In this document: positions 43,393 through 52,371 of the stretch, in pieces
Position numbering within the stretch: the first letter of the stretch is position 1
Layout: every line of letters begins with the position of its first letter
Assembly (NCBI GenBank): GCA_013361095.1
Contig: JAATWA010000001.1
Location: forward strand, 62,001 to 126,000
Source of the DNA: Pseudanabaena biceps
GTDB taxonomy: Bacteria; Cyanobacteriota; Cyanobacteriia; Pseudanabaenales; Pseudanabaenaceae
Reading direction: 5' to 3'
DNA length: 64,000 bases
Made by a program: the position numbers and the translations under genes
Notes under the pieces: generated by a model
What the model saw: the letters and a program-made list of their open reading frames with translations, nothing else
The model's database searches: none
Told to the model about the DNA's origin: nothing

Positions 43393-44670
43393 ATGGAACA
43401 GGAACTAAGCTTTTATCAACAGGGATTGGCAAAGGCAAAAGCGGGCGATCGCTATGGAGCAGTTCAAGCCTTTAGCAATGCGATCGCGGTAAGTCCAGAT
43501 TTTGCGGCTTACTATCAGCGGGGACTAGTTTTATTTGATCTTGGTGATCATCAAGGGGCGATCGCTGACTATAACCAAGCCATAGAGCTTCATCCTCAAG
43601 CCATTGATGTTTATATTGCTCGCAGTATGCTACGGATCGCGATCGGGCAATTGCCGATCGCACAAGCTGATATTGCCCAAGCCTTAGAAATCAATCCAAA
43701 ATCGGCGATCGCCCATCAGTTACTTGGTCTGACTTACAAACAACAGAACCAAATCGATAAGGCGATCGCGACTTACAAAAAAGCCGCTAGTCTTTTCTTA
43801 GAGTTACGCGATGAAAATAATTGTCGCCGTTGCATTGAAAGCTATAAGCCATTGGAGGCGCTATTGCCAACCTCATTGCAGGATGTTTTTAAAAACGTGC
43901 AGCAAAAAATTGATAATTGCGACTACACCAATGCCCTGATTGATCTCAATTGGTTAATTCAAATTGATCCCAAAAATAGTAAAGCTTTCTGCCTGCGTGG
44001 TTTGACCCTCGGTAAAATGGGTGACACCCAAGGCGCAATCAAAGACCTCAATCAAGCCCTATTTCTTGATCCGCAAAATCTGGAGGTGCAACTGGGGCGC
44101 GGCAAAATTCGAGTGGAGATTGGTGATGCTCAAGGGGCGATCTCTGACTTTAATCAATTAATCCGTGAATATCCGAGCAATCCTGAAATCTATAGCGATC
44201 GCGCTAAGGCTTATTTAAAATTAAAAGAATATCGCAGCTCAATCGAAGATTTTTCGAGAGCCTTAGCCTTAAATCAAAGCCCTCAACTCTTCAGCGATCG
44301 CGCTGAAGCGAAGTATGACTATGGCGATCTAAAAGGGGCGATCGATGATTATCAACAAGCCGCGAATATGTGGTTTAACCAATCGATGCTGGATCGTTAT
44401 CGCTACGCCATAGATCGGATCAATCTCTGGCAAGCGGAACTGACAAAGCAAACCAAAGACGAGCAGAAACAACAGGCAAAGGCGGCGGCGACCGTGGATT
44501 TGATGCAGATGCCTAGTTTGCAGTTGCAGCAACGTCTGTTAGCTCTAGTTAGTGGCAATATGGCGATCGCGCAACGATTAATCGATATTGCCAAGCAAGA
44601 GCAGCCAAATATGCCCGAAATTTGGTATTGGCAAAAAGTTGTCTTTGATCTAGAAAGCGATCGGCAATAA
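43393..44670 (+). CDS. TPR repeat protein
   Basis: 425 aa. About eight to nine TPR units occupy residues 1-340: SFYQQGLAKAKAGDRYGAVQ, GDHQGAIADYNQAIELHPQA, GDTQGAIKDLNQALFLDPQN, GDAQGAISDFNQLIREYPSN. The C-terminal about 80 residues form a Gln/Ala-rich helix (TKDEQKQQAKAAATVDLMQM). No signal peptide. A protein-interaction scaffold; partner unknown. It is followed by a palindrome and then radA on the same strand. Confidence 0.88.
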   Translation: MEQELSFYQQGLAKAKAGDRYGAVQAFSNAIAVSPDFAAYYQRGLVLFDLGDHQGAIADYNQAIELHPQAIDVYIARSMLRIAIGQLPIAQADIAQALEINPKSAIAHQLLGLTYKQQNQIDKAIATYKKAASLFLELRDENNCRRCIESYKPLEALLPTSLQDVFKNVQQKIDNCDYTNALIDLNWLIQIDPKNSKAFCLRGLTLGKMGDTQGAIKDLNQALFLDPQNLEVQLGRGKIRVEIGDAQGAISDFNQLIREYPSNPEIYSDRAKAYLKLKEYRSSIEDFSRALALNQSPQLFSDRAEAKYDYGDLKGAIDDYQQAANMWFNQSMLDRYRYAIDRINLWQAELTKQTKDEQKQQAKAAATVDLMQMPSLQLQQRLLALVSGNMAIAQRLIDIAKQEQPNMPEIWYWQKVVFDLESDRQ

Positions 44671-44673
44671 TAA

Positions 44674-44726
44674 GGAACCAGATTTTTAATGGCGCGGCTT
44701 CGCCGCGCCATTAAAAATCTGGTTCC
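44674..44726. repeat. perfect palindrome after the TPR gene
   Basis: 25-bp arms (GGAACCAGATTTTTAATGGC then GCGGC), loop TTC, beginning 3 bp after the stop. Its ATTTTTAATGGC part resembles the stem at 61288 (ATTTTTGATGGC). Confidence 0.92.
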
Positions 44727-44751
44727 CTACATTACGGCGAAGCCCTAAGCA

Positions 44752-46188
44752 ATGGCGAAAGCAAAATCTCGATATGTATGTAATAGCTGCGGTGAAGACT
44801 TCCCACAGATGTATGGCAAATGTCCTGCTTGTTCTAGTTGGGGATCTTTGCAAGAGGAAATAATTCCCGTCGTGTCGGCTAATTCTAATGCGATCGCGAC
44901 TTTTTCTCACCTCGGTAATTCCAAATCTTCAGGTAAACCTAAAGCTAGAGAATCCCTTACGCTTTCCCAAATTACCGATAATGACCAAGCGCGATCGCCT
45001 TCGGGTTACGAAGAACTAGATCGCGTTTTAGGTGGTGGCATTGTCGCTGGCTCCTTAGTCCTCATAGGCGGCGAACCGGGGATTGGCAAAAGTACGCTGT
45101 TATTGGGGATGGCTCAAAAACTAATGAGCCGATACCCCACTCTCTATGTTTGTGCGGAAGAATCAGCTCAACAGGTGAAATTGCGATCGCAGCGATTGGG
45201 CATCTTAGAAGAAAATTCTGAAGATCTATATTTGCTTGCAGAAACGGATTTAGAAACGGTTCTTAGAGAATTGCAATCCCTTCGCCCTAAAGTTGCAGTT
45301 ATTGACAGTATTCAGGCACTTTATTTTTCTAACCTCAATGCTGCCCCTGGATCGGTTTCACAGGTAAGAGAATGCACCGCCGCGCTGATGCGAGTTGCCA
45401 AGCGAGAAAATATCTCTTTATTTATTGTCGGTCATGTCACCAAAGAAGGCTCGATCGCAGGTCCTAAGGTTTTAGAGCATATGGTGGATACGGTGCTTTA
45501 TTTTGAAGGCGATCGCTTTGCTACGCATCGGCTCTTACGATCAGTTAAAAATAGATTTGGCGCAACGCAGGAAATCGGTGTATTTGAAATGATTGATCGC
45601 GGCTTGCGCGAAGTTTCTAATCCATCGGAATTATTTCTGGGCAACCGTGATGAATCTGTCCCCGGTACAGCCACGATTGTCGCCTGTGAAGGTACACGCC
45701 CGATTGTGGTGGAGCTACAAGCGCTCGTTAGTCCCACCAGTTATTCTTCGCCACGACGCACGACCACAGGGATTGAGACTAATCGCTTTCTGCAAATTCT
45801 CGCCGTTCTCGAAAAGCGCATCGGCATTCCGCTTTCAAAGCTCGATGCCTATGTGGCGGCGGCTGGCGGGTTGAGCGTTGCCGAGCCTGCGGTGGATCTT
45901 GGTGTAGCGATCGCGGTGGCGGCAAGTTTTCGCGATCGCACTGTTGATCCGCGTACAGTGATGATCGGCGAAGTGGGACTCGGCGGACAGGTGCGCCCCG
46001 TTTCACAATTAGATTTGCGATTAAAGGAAGCAGCCAAACTTGGCTTTAAACGGGCGATTATTCCTGTGATGCAGGTGATGCAAAGCTATGGCATGGAAAT
46101 AATTCAGGTTAACAAAGTTCTTGATGCGATCGTGGCGGCGCTACCGCGCACCAAGTTTACAGACACCACTGATGAATCAAAAGAATAA
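44752..46188 (+). CDS. radA: DNA repair protein RadA
   Basis: 478 aa. N-terminal zinc finger YVCNSCGEDFPQMYGKCPAC, RecA-like core with Walker A GGEPGIGKSTLLLG, Walker B-type VAVIDSIQALYF, the KNRFG motif (SVKNRFGATQEIGVFEM) and a Lon-protease-like C-terminal domain (AAAGGLSVAEPAVDLGVAIA). It is a DnaB-like helicase that extends recombination intermediates. The last SKE codons and stop lie in the palindrome 46178-46222, so the repeat may have supplied the end of the gene. Confidence 0.96.
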   Translation: MAKAKSRYVCNSCGEDFPQMYGKCPACSSWGSLQEEIIPVVSANSNAIATFSHLGNSKSSGKPKARESLTLSQITDNDQARSPSGYEELDRVLGGGIVAGSLVLIGGEPGIGKSTLLLGMAQKLMSRYPTLYVCAEESAQQVKLRSQRLGILEENSEDLYLLAETDLETVLRELQSLRPKVAVIDSIQALYFSNLNAAPGSVSQVRECTAALMRVAKRENISLFIVGHVTKEGSIAGPKVLEHMVDTVLYFEGDRFATHRLLRSVKNRFGATQEIGVFEMIDRGLREVSNPSELFLGNRDESVPGTATIVACEGTRPIVVELQALVSPTSYSSPRRTTTGIETNRFLQILAVLEKRIGIPLSKLDAYVAAAGGLSVAEPAVDLGVAIAVAASFRDRTVDPRTVMIGEVGLGGQVRPVSQLDLRLKEAAKLGFKRAIIPVMQVMQSYGMEIIQVNKVLDAIVAALPRTKFTDTTDESKE

Positions 46189-46222
46189 ATGGCGGCGCGT
46201 TGCGCCGCCATTTATTCTTTTG
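46178..46222. repeat. GGCGC-core palindrome containing the radA stop codon
   Basis: 21-bp perfect arms (CAAAAGAATAAATGGCGGCG then C), loop GTT. Bases 46178-46188 are radA coding sequence and stop. CAAAAGAATAAA also forms the stem at 20925-20969. Confidence 0.92.
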
Positions 46223-46348
46223 CAAGATTTTTTTAAAGCAGACTTTTTAGGTCGGGTATATTTGACGGCTATAAAACCGCGTGTTAAGGTTCACTACAAT
46301 AAGAAAAAAGAAACCTTAAAACAAGGTAGCTAAGAGGCAACCAAGAAC

Positions 46349-47656
46349 ATGACTGCAACGATTGTTTCTCCTTACACCAGCGATCGCGTTGACACCTTCA
46401 GTAATCTCAAATGCAAAGAGTGTGGTGCAGAGTACGAAGCCAAGGCGATGCACGTTTGTGAATTGTGTTTTGGTCCTTTGGAAGTTGCTTATAACTACGA
46501 TGTGATCGCGGCACGAGTTAGCCGTGAGACTATCCAAGCTGGGCCTCTGTCAATCTGGCGCTATCGTGATTTCTTGCCAGTCAAGACTGAAAATTATATT
46601 GATGTATCTACGGGCATGACTCCCTTGCTCAAGGCAAATCGTCTAGCCAAGCGTCTCGGTATCAAAAATCTCTACATTAAAAATGATGCTGTAAATATGC
46701 CCACCTTGAGTTTCAAGGATCGGGTCGTATCCGTAGCCCTCAGCCGCGCCCGTGAGCTAGGCTTTACTACAGTTGCTTGCGCTAGTACTGGCAACTTAGC
46801 AAACTCCACCGCCGCGATCGCTGCCCATGCTGGCTTAGAGTGTTGTGTCTTCATTCCCTCTGACCTCGAAGCTGGTAAGGTTCTGGGAACCACTATCTAC
46901 AATCCCAAAGTATTCTCCGTTCATGGCAACTACGACCAAGTAAATCGCCTTTGTTCAGAAGTTGCCAATACTCACGGTTGGGGCTTTGTAAACATCAACC
47001 TGCGTCCTTACTATTCCGAAGGTTCTAAGACCCTCGGTTATGAAGTAATTGAACAACTCGGTTGGAAACTTCCTGATCACATCGTTGCACCTTTAGCTTC
47101 TGGCTCTCTTTTCACCAAGATTTACAAGGGCTTCAATGAATTTGTAAAGGTAGGCTTAGTTGAAGGCAAGCCAGTTCGTTTCAGTGGCGCACAGGCTGAG
47201 GGTTGCTCTCCCATCGCTTCTGCTTACAAAGAAGGTCGCGATTTCATTACTCCCGTAAAGCCCAAGACCATTGCTAAGAGTTTGGCGATCGGAAATCCTG
47301 CTGATGGTATTTATGCGATCGACATTGCTCACAAGACTAATGGCAATATTGAGTCAGTCAATGATGACGAAATCATCGAAGCGATGAAGCTACTGGCTGA
47401 AACTGAAGGCATTTTCACTGAGACTGCTGGCGGCACAACGATCGCAGTTCTCAAAAAGCTAGTTGAAGCGGGCAAGATCGATCCTGAAGAAACAACGGTG
47501 GTCTACATCACAGGTAATGGCTTGAAAACTCAAGAAGCGGTTCAAGGTTATGTTGGCGAACCTTTCTTGATTGAGCCAAAACTCGATAGTTTTGAGAGAG
47601 CCTTAGAGCGTTCTCATACCCTCGAAACTTTAGAATGGCAGACTGTTTCTGTATAA
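46349..47656 (+). CDS. thrC: threonine synthase
   Basis: 435 aa. A PLP enzyme converting O-phosphohomoserine to threonine. An N-terminal zinc-ribbon-like part (CKECGAEYEAKAMHVCELCF) as in plant/cyanobacterial forms, GMTPLLKANRLAKRLGIKNL, the PLP lysine in LSFKDRVVSVAL, and the phosphate loop CASTGNLANSTAAIAAHAGL. An upstream TTGACG about 90 bp before the ATG could be a -35 element. Monocistronic with a strong terminator. Confidence 0.95.
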   Translation: MTATIVSPYTSDRVDTFSNLKCKECGAEYEAKAMHVCELCFGPLEVAYNYDVIAARVSRETIQAGPLSIWRYRDFLPVKTENYIDVSTGMTPLLKANRLAKRLGIKNLYIKNDAVNMPTLSFKDRVVSVALSRARELGFTTVACASTGNLANSTAAIAAHAGLECCVFIPSDLEAGKVLGTTIYNPKVFSVHGNYDQVNRLCSEVANTHGWGFVNINLRPYYSEGSKTLGYEVIEQLGWKLPDHIVAPLASGSLFTKIYKGFNEFVKVGLVEGKPVRFSGAQAEGCSPIASAYKEGRDFITPVKPKTIAKSLAIGNPADGIYAIDIAHKTNGNIESVNDDEIIEAMKLLAETEGIFTETAGGTTIAVLKKLVEAGKIDPEETTVVYITGNGLKTQEAVQGYVGEPFLIEPKLDSFERALERSHTLETLEWQTVSV

Positions 47657-47659
47657 AAC

Positions 47660-47702
47660 AAAAAAAGGAAAGTCGGCGCAAAGCGCCGACTTTCCTTTTT
47701 TT
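47660..47702 (+). terminator. thrC terminator palindrome
   Basis: 20-bp perfect arms (AAAAAAAGGAAAGTCGGCGC), loop AAA, ending in seven T. A GGCGC-core palindrome that also has all features of an intrinsic terminator, 3 bp after the stop. Confidence 0.9.
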
Positions 47703-47767
47703 ATTCACCTAAAAGGGTAATACCCTACTACCCCGTGGGGTAAATACTGCTTTCCCAGTCAAGGATT

Positions 47768-47941
47768 CTACCGTGTACACACAAGTCCCAAAACCTAGTC
47801 AAGTCAACAATTAATCGCCCCCCGCCCCCAATTTTTGGGGTACAAGAAAATAAAATTCTTTCAAAGCCCCCCAGAATTGGGGGATTTAGGGGGCTTAAAT
47901 CAATTGAAACGTAGACAGTTAGACTTGTGTGTACACGGTAG
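47768..47941. repeat. 174-bp element with perfect 20-bp inverted termini
   Basis: CTACCGTGTACACACAAGTC at 47768-47787 is the exact complement of 47922-47941. The interior has C-rich and G-rich runs (CGCCCCCCGCCCCCAA, AAGCCCCCCAGAATTGGGGG) that can also pair. It has no coding capacity. It is probably a MITE, unrelated to families A and B; no target duplication was found. Confidence 0.8.
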
Positions 47942-47977
47942 CCTTAAAAAGAGGGGCTGCGGGGGATTTTTTAATAA

Positions 47978-49615
47978 TTAATCATTCCTTTTGAATGAAT
48001 CCAACCATTCACGCAACTGTTGCGTAGCAATATCCTTGCCGCCTAAACCGAAAGCGACCGCGATCGCTACGGCGATCGCACCAGTTAATAAGCCAAAGGC
48101 GAGATCAACAATATTGCTAGCAATACCCATCTGCTTCAGCGCCATTGCGGTAATTAGAGCCACAATCGAAATTCTGGCGGCATGACCGAGAATTCTGGCT
48201 TGACGACCACCAGTACTAGAAATCAGATTAAATGCAAGGTTGGCAAGATATAAACCAATCCCGAAAATAATCACACCACTCAGCACTTGTCCAGAGACTT
48301 TTAGTACACCAAAGACAATACTGGTAAGGGCATTTACTTGTAAGACATCAGTTGCAGTCGCGATCGCCACCAGCATAATTGCTAGGAATACGATGATCCC
48401 CACAATTTGCGAAGGGGTTTGTGGTGGTAAAGAAGTTACCACTTTATTCTCACCATCTTCGCTTACAGGATAGACAGTCGGTGTAGTAGCGGCGATCGAC
48501 TGGAATCCTAACCATTGCAAAATATTATTGAAGCCTAAACCCGTAAGAATGCCAGAAGTAATATCTCTTGCGAACTGACCAAGAAAATATGCCACCGTCA
48601 AAATTACACTTGCTACAAAAAGTTGTGGCAGGAAGCGCAACACTTGATCGAGCATCGCTGTAGCGGGGCGGGAAATCGCACTAATTTCCAAGGCTTCCAG
48701 CGTAGATATGGCAGTAGGAATCAGAATCAAGATATAGACAAAGTTCCCAACTACTTGAGACAGAGTATATTCAGTTTGATTAGAAGTCCAACGTTGAAGG
48801 AAGCGATCTGCGCCGCTGCTCGCCAATAGACTTGTGATAATTCGCTTAACTACTTGAGCAATCAACCAACCGATACCACCAATCATTACCGCCTTGATGA
48901 TTTTGGGTAGGGCGCTCAAAATCTGATTGACGAGATTTTGGACTGGTTGAAGTGCTTGCACTAGTCCCAAAGTATCAAGGACGAGGGGTAGAAATAGCAG
49001 CAAGATAAACCAATACAAAGTAGAGGCTAGAGTCTCACTGAGGGGTAAAGCCTCTGTACTAGAATCGGCAACGCTTTCATTAACTTTAGAATCAATATTT
49101 GCCGATCGCAAAAAGCGCCCAACAATCATTTTGCTAATCGTAGCGAGAACCCATGCAATACCAATTAGGATCGCTGCACCACCGAGCTTAGGTAGGAAGG
49201 ATGTGATTTGTCCTAATAAGCCATTTAAGGGAGTAGCAACCGCATCTAATTTTAGGTATTGAAAAAATCCAACTAGAGTAAAAAGTAAGATAATCCAAAA
49301 AACCGTAGTGCCAGCCCATTTTTCAATCGGGAAAGCATCAGTACTATTACTGGAACCAGTTAACCATCCTGCAAGTTTGTTATCAATACTGGTGCGTTTT
49401 AGCAAGTTTTCGGTCATGGACGCGAAAAAGATGGCGATTACCCAACCACCGACTAAAATCGCGATCGCGACAATAAGTTGGAATACAATTCCATCAGACC
49501 TAAGCAAATCGTTAACCGCAAAGCTATTCCCTGTTGACGTTTGTGCCAATAGGAAAGAATTAATATCATACATACTGCACCATACTGAACAACCAAGGAA
49601 AAATATCCTCTTCAA
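47978..49615 (-). CDS. membrane protein with repeated MscS-type TM helices
   Basis: 545 aa, strongly hydrophobic, with about ten transmembrane helices arranged as repeats: LPKLGGAAILIGIAWVLATI, LPKIIKAVMIGGIGWLIAQV, LPQLFVASVILTVAYFLGQF, VLSGVIIFGIGLYLANLAFN. This is the Conserved TM helix pattern related to MscS channels. The end GAIAVAIAVAFGLGGKDIAT resembles the MscS pore helix, but the cytoplasmic beta domain is absent. Start may be ATG 49573 (MYDINSFLLAQ) rather than 49615. A mechanosensitive or ion-conducting role is likely but unproven. Confidence 0.85.
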   Translation of the reverse strand: MKRIFFLGCSVWCSMYDINSFLLAQTSTGNSFAVNDLLRSDGIVFQLIVAIAILVGGWVIAIFFASMTENLLKRTSIDNKLAGWLTGSSNSTDAFPIEKWAGTTVFWIILLFTLVGFFQYLKLDAVATPLNGLLGQITSFLPKLGGAAILIGIAWVLATISKMIVGRFLRSANIDSKVNESVADSSTEALPLSETLASTLYWFILLLFLPLVLDTLGLVQALQPVQNLVNQILSALPKIIKAVMIGGIGWLIAQVVKRIITSLLASSGADRFLQRWTSNQTEYTLSQVVGNFVYILILIPTAISTLEALEISAISRPATAMLDQVLRFLPQLFVASVILTVAYFLGQFARDITSGILTGLGFNNILQWLGFQSIAATTPTVYPVSEDGENKVVTSLPPQTPSQIVGIIVFLAIMLVAIATATDVLQVNALTSIVFGVLKVSGQVLSGVIIFGIGLYLANLAFNLISSTGGRQARILGHAARISIVALITAMALKQMGIASNIVDLAFGLLTGAIAVAIAVAFGLGGKDIATQQLREWLDSFKRND

Positions 49616-49774
49616 TATGTTAAAGGTAGTTACAGCTAAATAAAAGTCAACAATGGTTAAGGTTTATTTTTAATATGGTAAAAAACTCAACTGAAGCCGC
49701 AGGACGCAATCAAGTTTTGACAGCACCATAAATTTTGTAGCCCAAGTCCCTTAAGTACTTATGCAAAATAAATT

Positions 49775-49827
49775 ACCAAAACCCGTAAAGTTGCGCCCCG
49801 CAGGGGCGCAACTTTACGGGTTTTGGT
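49775..49827. repeat. perfect palindrome with family F-like flanks
   Basis: 25-bp arms (ACCAAAACCCGTAAAGTTGC then GCCCC), loop GCA. Flanked by AAGTACTTATGC on the left and TTCTTAGCTACTTA on the right. Confidence 0.9.
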
Positions 49828-49868
49828 TTGTAATTAATTCTTAGCTACTTACAACAGTTTAGAAAAAA

Positions 49869-50462
49869 TTAAACTTTTCTCAAAACAAACAAATTCCCCT
49901 CATTTCCTCTACCAATTCGCAAATCCTGATCAAGATAAGTCGTCTCTAGCCAACCCTTCTGATCTTCGCGCTTAATCTTAAAATCGATCGCCAATAATTT
50001 CTTAGGTGATCGCAAAGTATCAATAAAACTATTCACATCTTGATAACCGATCATCTGTTGAGAGCCAGCCACAAGGCGCTCAAAATTCACCTTAACCCGT
50101 TTCTCCGAGACCACCACAAAATTGGCGCAAACACTGACCAATCCACCTAATAGTGGCAAACCTTTAATTTCAGCAATATTAAAAATCTTGCCTTCACTCA
50201 TCAGCAAACATTGGTAAATATTACCCAGTTTATAAAGAGGAAAACGATCAATTCCCAAAAGTTCTTGGCTAGTTGTAAACATTAATAACCAATTTCCATC
50301 TAGCAGCTCAGGAGCTTGATTTGGCTGAGGCGTGGGGTTTAGTTCTTCAAGATAGGCAACAGCCGAGAAGATTGCCTTGCGCTGATTTTCCGTCATTTCT
50401 AATCCACGATTCACAGGGGCGATCGCACTTAGAAGATTAGCTTTGCGAGTATTACTAGTCAT
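49869..50462 (-). CDS. PAP/fibrillin family protein
   Basis: 197 aa. AIAPVNRGLEMTENQRKAIF, LLDGNWLLMFTTSQELLGID and LGNIYQCLLM match plastid lipid-associated (fibrillin) proteins, and the C-terminal TTYLDQDLRIGRGNEGNLFV is the family's ending. It probably binds thylakoid lipids or isoprenoids and helps in photoprotection or plastoglobule-like structures. Confidence 0.9.
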   Translation of the reverse strand: MTSNTRKANLLSAIAPVNRGLEMTENQRKAIFSAVAYLEELNPTPQPNQAPELLDGNWLLMFTTSQELLGIDRFPLYKLGNIYQCLLMSEGKIFNIAEIKGLPLLGGLVSVCANFVVVSEKRVKVNFERLVAGSQQMIGYQDVNSFIDTLRSPKKLLAIDFKIKREDQKGWLETTYLDQDLRIGRGNEGNLFVLRKV

Positions 50463-50501
50463 GAAGCTTATTTTACAAAATAAATTACCATTCCAGATTT
50501 T

Positions 50502-50627
50502 CCAGAATTAGTGGGACGGCTTCGCCGCCCCACTAATTCTGGTTTTATATTTGGTTACATTCAAAAATCAAAACCGAAAGAATCAGATTCGCCCGCTTTG
50601 CGGGCAAATCTGATTCTTTCGGTTTTG
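50502..50627. repeat. two palindromes in tandem
   Basis: 50502-50542: arms CCAGAATTAGTGGG-A-CGGC with loop TTC and one mismatch. 50569-50627: 28-bp arms (CAAAACCGAAAGAATCAGAT then TCGCCCGC) with loop TTT and one mismatch. They lie in the divergent gap between the fibrillin gene and the glycosidase-like gene. Confidence 0.88.
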
Positions 50628-50709
50628 CGCTCTCTTAAAATTTATTAATGAGGTTTGCTAAACTGATCGGGCAAGTTTTCAGAGATCGCGTCAGCCCTTC
50701 AGTAAACAA

Positions 50710-52236
50710 ATGAAAATTTCTATTAAATTCTTAGCGATCGCGCTTTCTGTATATTTGTCATCTTTGAGTATTACTGAGCCAAGTGCGGCACAAGTAGGTG
50801 AATATTGTCGATTTGAAAGTGGAGCGATCGCGGAAAAAGAAAATTTACGCTTAGCGGCTTTTGATGACAAACCAGATAGCAATAAGACGAGAAGTTATCA
50901 AGAGATTGTCAGAAAGCACCAACAATCTCTTAAGGAATGTCGTCAAAAATCTTGGCTAAAGACCCAAGGCGTATGGCTACGGCTCTATCCCTGTGATATT
51001 CAGTCAGGTAAGCTCGATGAAGTAATGGATCGGATTGCGAATAGGGGATATAACCAAGTATTTATTGAAGTAATTTCTAATGGGAAAATTCTATTGCCGA
51101 GTTCTCAAAATTTCAGCGCTTGGGAATCATTAATTGACTCAGAGAAATATAAAGATGCAGATTTGTTGAAGATGGCGATCGCTAAGGGTCGAGAACGCGG
51201 TATTAAGGTTCACGCTTGGCTATTTACAATGAACTTTGGTACTGGATATGCAAAGGGACTAGATAGCGATCGCCAGCCAAAATGGAATGCCGAACGTCAA
51301 AGGGCGATCGCGCTTAATGCTTTCGGTGATAACACTATTTCCATAGTTGAGAACTTAGGCAAAAATAATGAGGGTGAAGTTTCCAGCAAAGATCAATTAT
51401 TTATCGATCCCTATAACTATCAAGCTCAAAGTGATTTGTATTTGGTCGTCAATGAAGTTCTAAAACGTAAGCCCGATGGCGTTGCCTTTGACTATGTGAG
51501 ATACAAGCGAGGAGCAGGAGCCGCCTCGGTGGTGAGTAATGTGCAATATCTCTGGATTTATGGAAAAGCTTCATTACAAGCACTCCGCGATCGCGCTGAA
51601 AATCTGCAAGGGAGGGAATTAATTGTCCGCTTTCTCAAGCAAGGCTTTGTGACACCCAATGATCTTAAAGCGATCAAAACTCTTTATCCTCAAGAAACTG
51701 ATCCCCAGTGGCAAGGTCTACAACTCACCACTGACAAAAAGCCAACTCTTAAATATTGGCAAAGTGAACTGTGGCGACTCGCCGTAAATCATGCTTTTGT
51801 TGGGGTGACTTATTATCTCAATACCGTTGCTAAGCCTGTCTTCCGTCAAGGATTGCCCGCCAGTATTGCCTTCTTTTCGGATGGAAATCAGCCTGTCGGT
51901 GCGGGATTTGACTCGCGAATGCAACCTTGGCATCTGTTTACTAGCTCCTATGAGTGGCAACCGATGGCTTATGCTGCCTGTGGCAAACCTGACTGTGTTG
52001 TAGCGCAAGTGCGTAAGGTCGCTTTAAATTCATCATCAAGAACGAAAATCTCGCCAATTATCGTTGGTCAATGGGAAGATCTGCCTACCAATGCCTTGGT
52101 GGCAAATCGTCCATCATTGGAAGTACAGATGCAAGCGATTCGCAGTGCTGTACCAAGAATTGATTCTATTAGTCATTTCGCCTTTGGGTGGCAAGAAGTA
52201 GAAAATTCGCGATCGCGGCAATTCTGCAAACTTTAG
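50710..52236 (+). CDS. exported GHL10-type glycoside hydrolase-like protein
   Basis: 508 aa. A signal peptide (MKISIKFLAIALSVYLSSLS) precedes the mature part. QGVWLRLYPCDIQSGKLDEV, GIKVHAWLFTMNFGTG and KPDGVAFDYVRYKRGAGA match the GHL10 (DUF4015-like) barrel in which the last Asp-Tyr-Val-Arg-Tyr segment is catalytic-site-like. It may act on cell-wall or exopolysaccharide; the substrate is unknown. The ATG at 50710 follows a GCTTGCGG-free, AT-rich leader. Confidence 0.8.
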   Translation: MKISIKFLAIALSVYLSSLSITEPSAAQVGEYCRFESGAIAEKENLRLAAFDDKPDSNKTRSYQEIVRKHQQSLKECRQKSWLKTQGVWLRLYPCDIQSGKLDEVMDRIANRGYNQVFIEVISNGKILLPSSQNFSAWESLIDSEKYKDADLLKMAIAKGRERGIKVHAWLFTMNFGTGYAKGLDSDRQPKWNAERQRAIALNAFGDNTISIVENLGKNNEGEVSSKDQLFIDPYNYQAQSDLYLVVNEVLKRKPDGVAFDYVRYKRGAGAASVVSNVQYLWIYGKASLQALRDRAENLQGRELIVRFLKQGFVTPNDLKAIKTLYPQETDPQWQGLQLTTDKKPTLKYWQSELWRLAVNHAFVGVTYYLNTVAKPVFRQGLPASIAFFSDGNQPVGAGFDSRMQPWHLFTSSYEWQPMAYAACGKPDCVVAQVRKVALNSSSRTKISPIIVGQWEDLPTNALVANRPSLEVQMQAIRSAVPRIDSISHFAFGWQEVENSRSRQFCKL

Positions 52237-52274
52237 GAACGCAAAGCGCCGATTGCCCTGATCATTAATAAGTA

Positions 52275-52333
52275 GCTCAAAGCCAAAACTTGTGACGCAC
52301 ACGCAGAGTAAGTCACAAGTTTTGGCTTTGAGC
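52275..52333. repeat. palindrome
   Basis: 22-bp arms (GCTCAAAGCCAAAACTTGTG then AC) with a 15-base loop holding GCACACGCAGAGTAA. AAGTAGCTC at the left edge resembles the family F arm. Confidence 0.85.
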
Positions 52334-52371
52334 GCAAAGCAATATAGATATAGATCACAACTAAAAGTCCT

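Noticed and set aside
46240-46348. A riboswitch or leader peptide before thrC.
   Set aside because: No threonine/isoleucine codon run, hairpin pair or known riboswitch core was found in the 108-bp leader after the radA palindrome.
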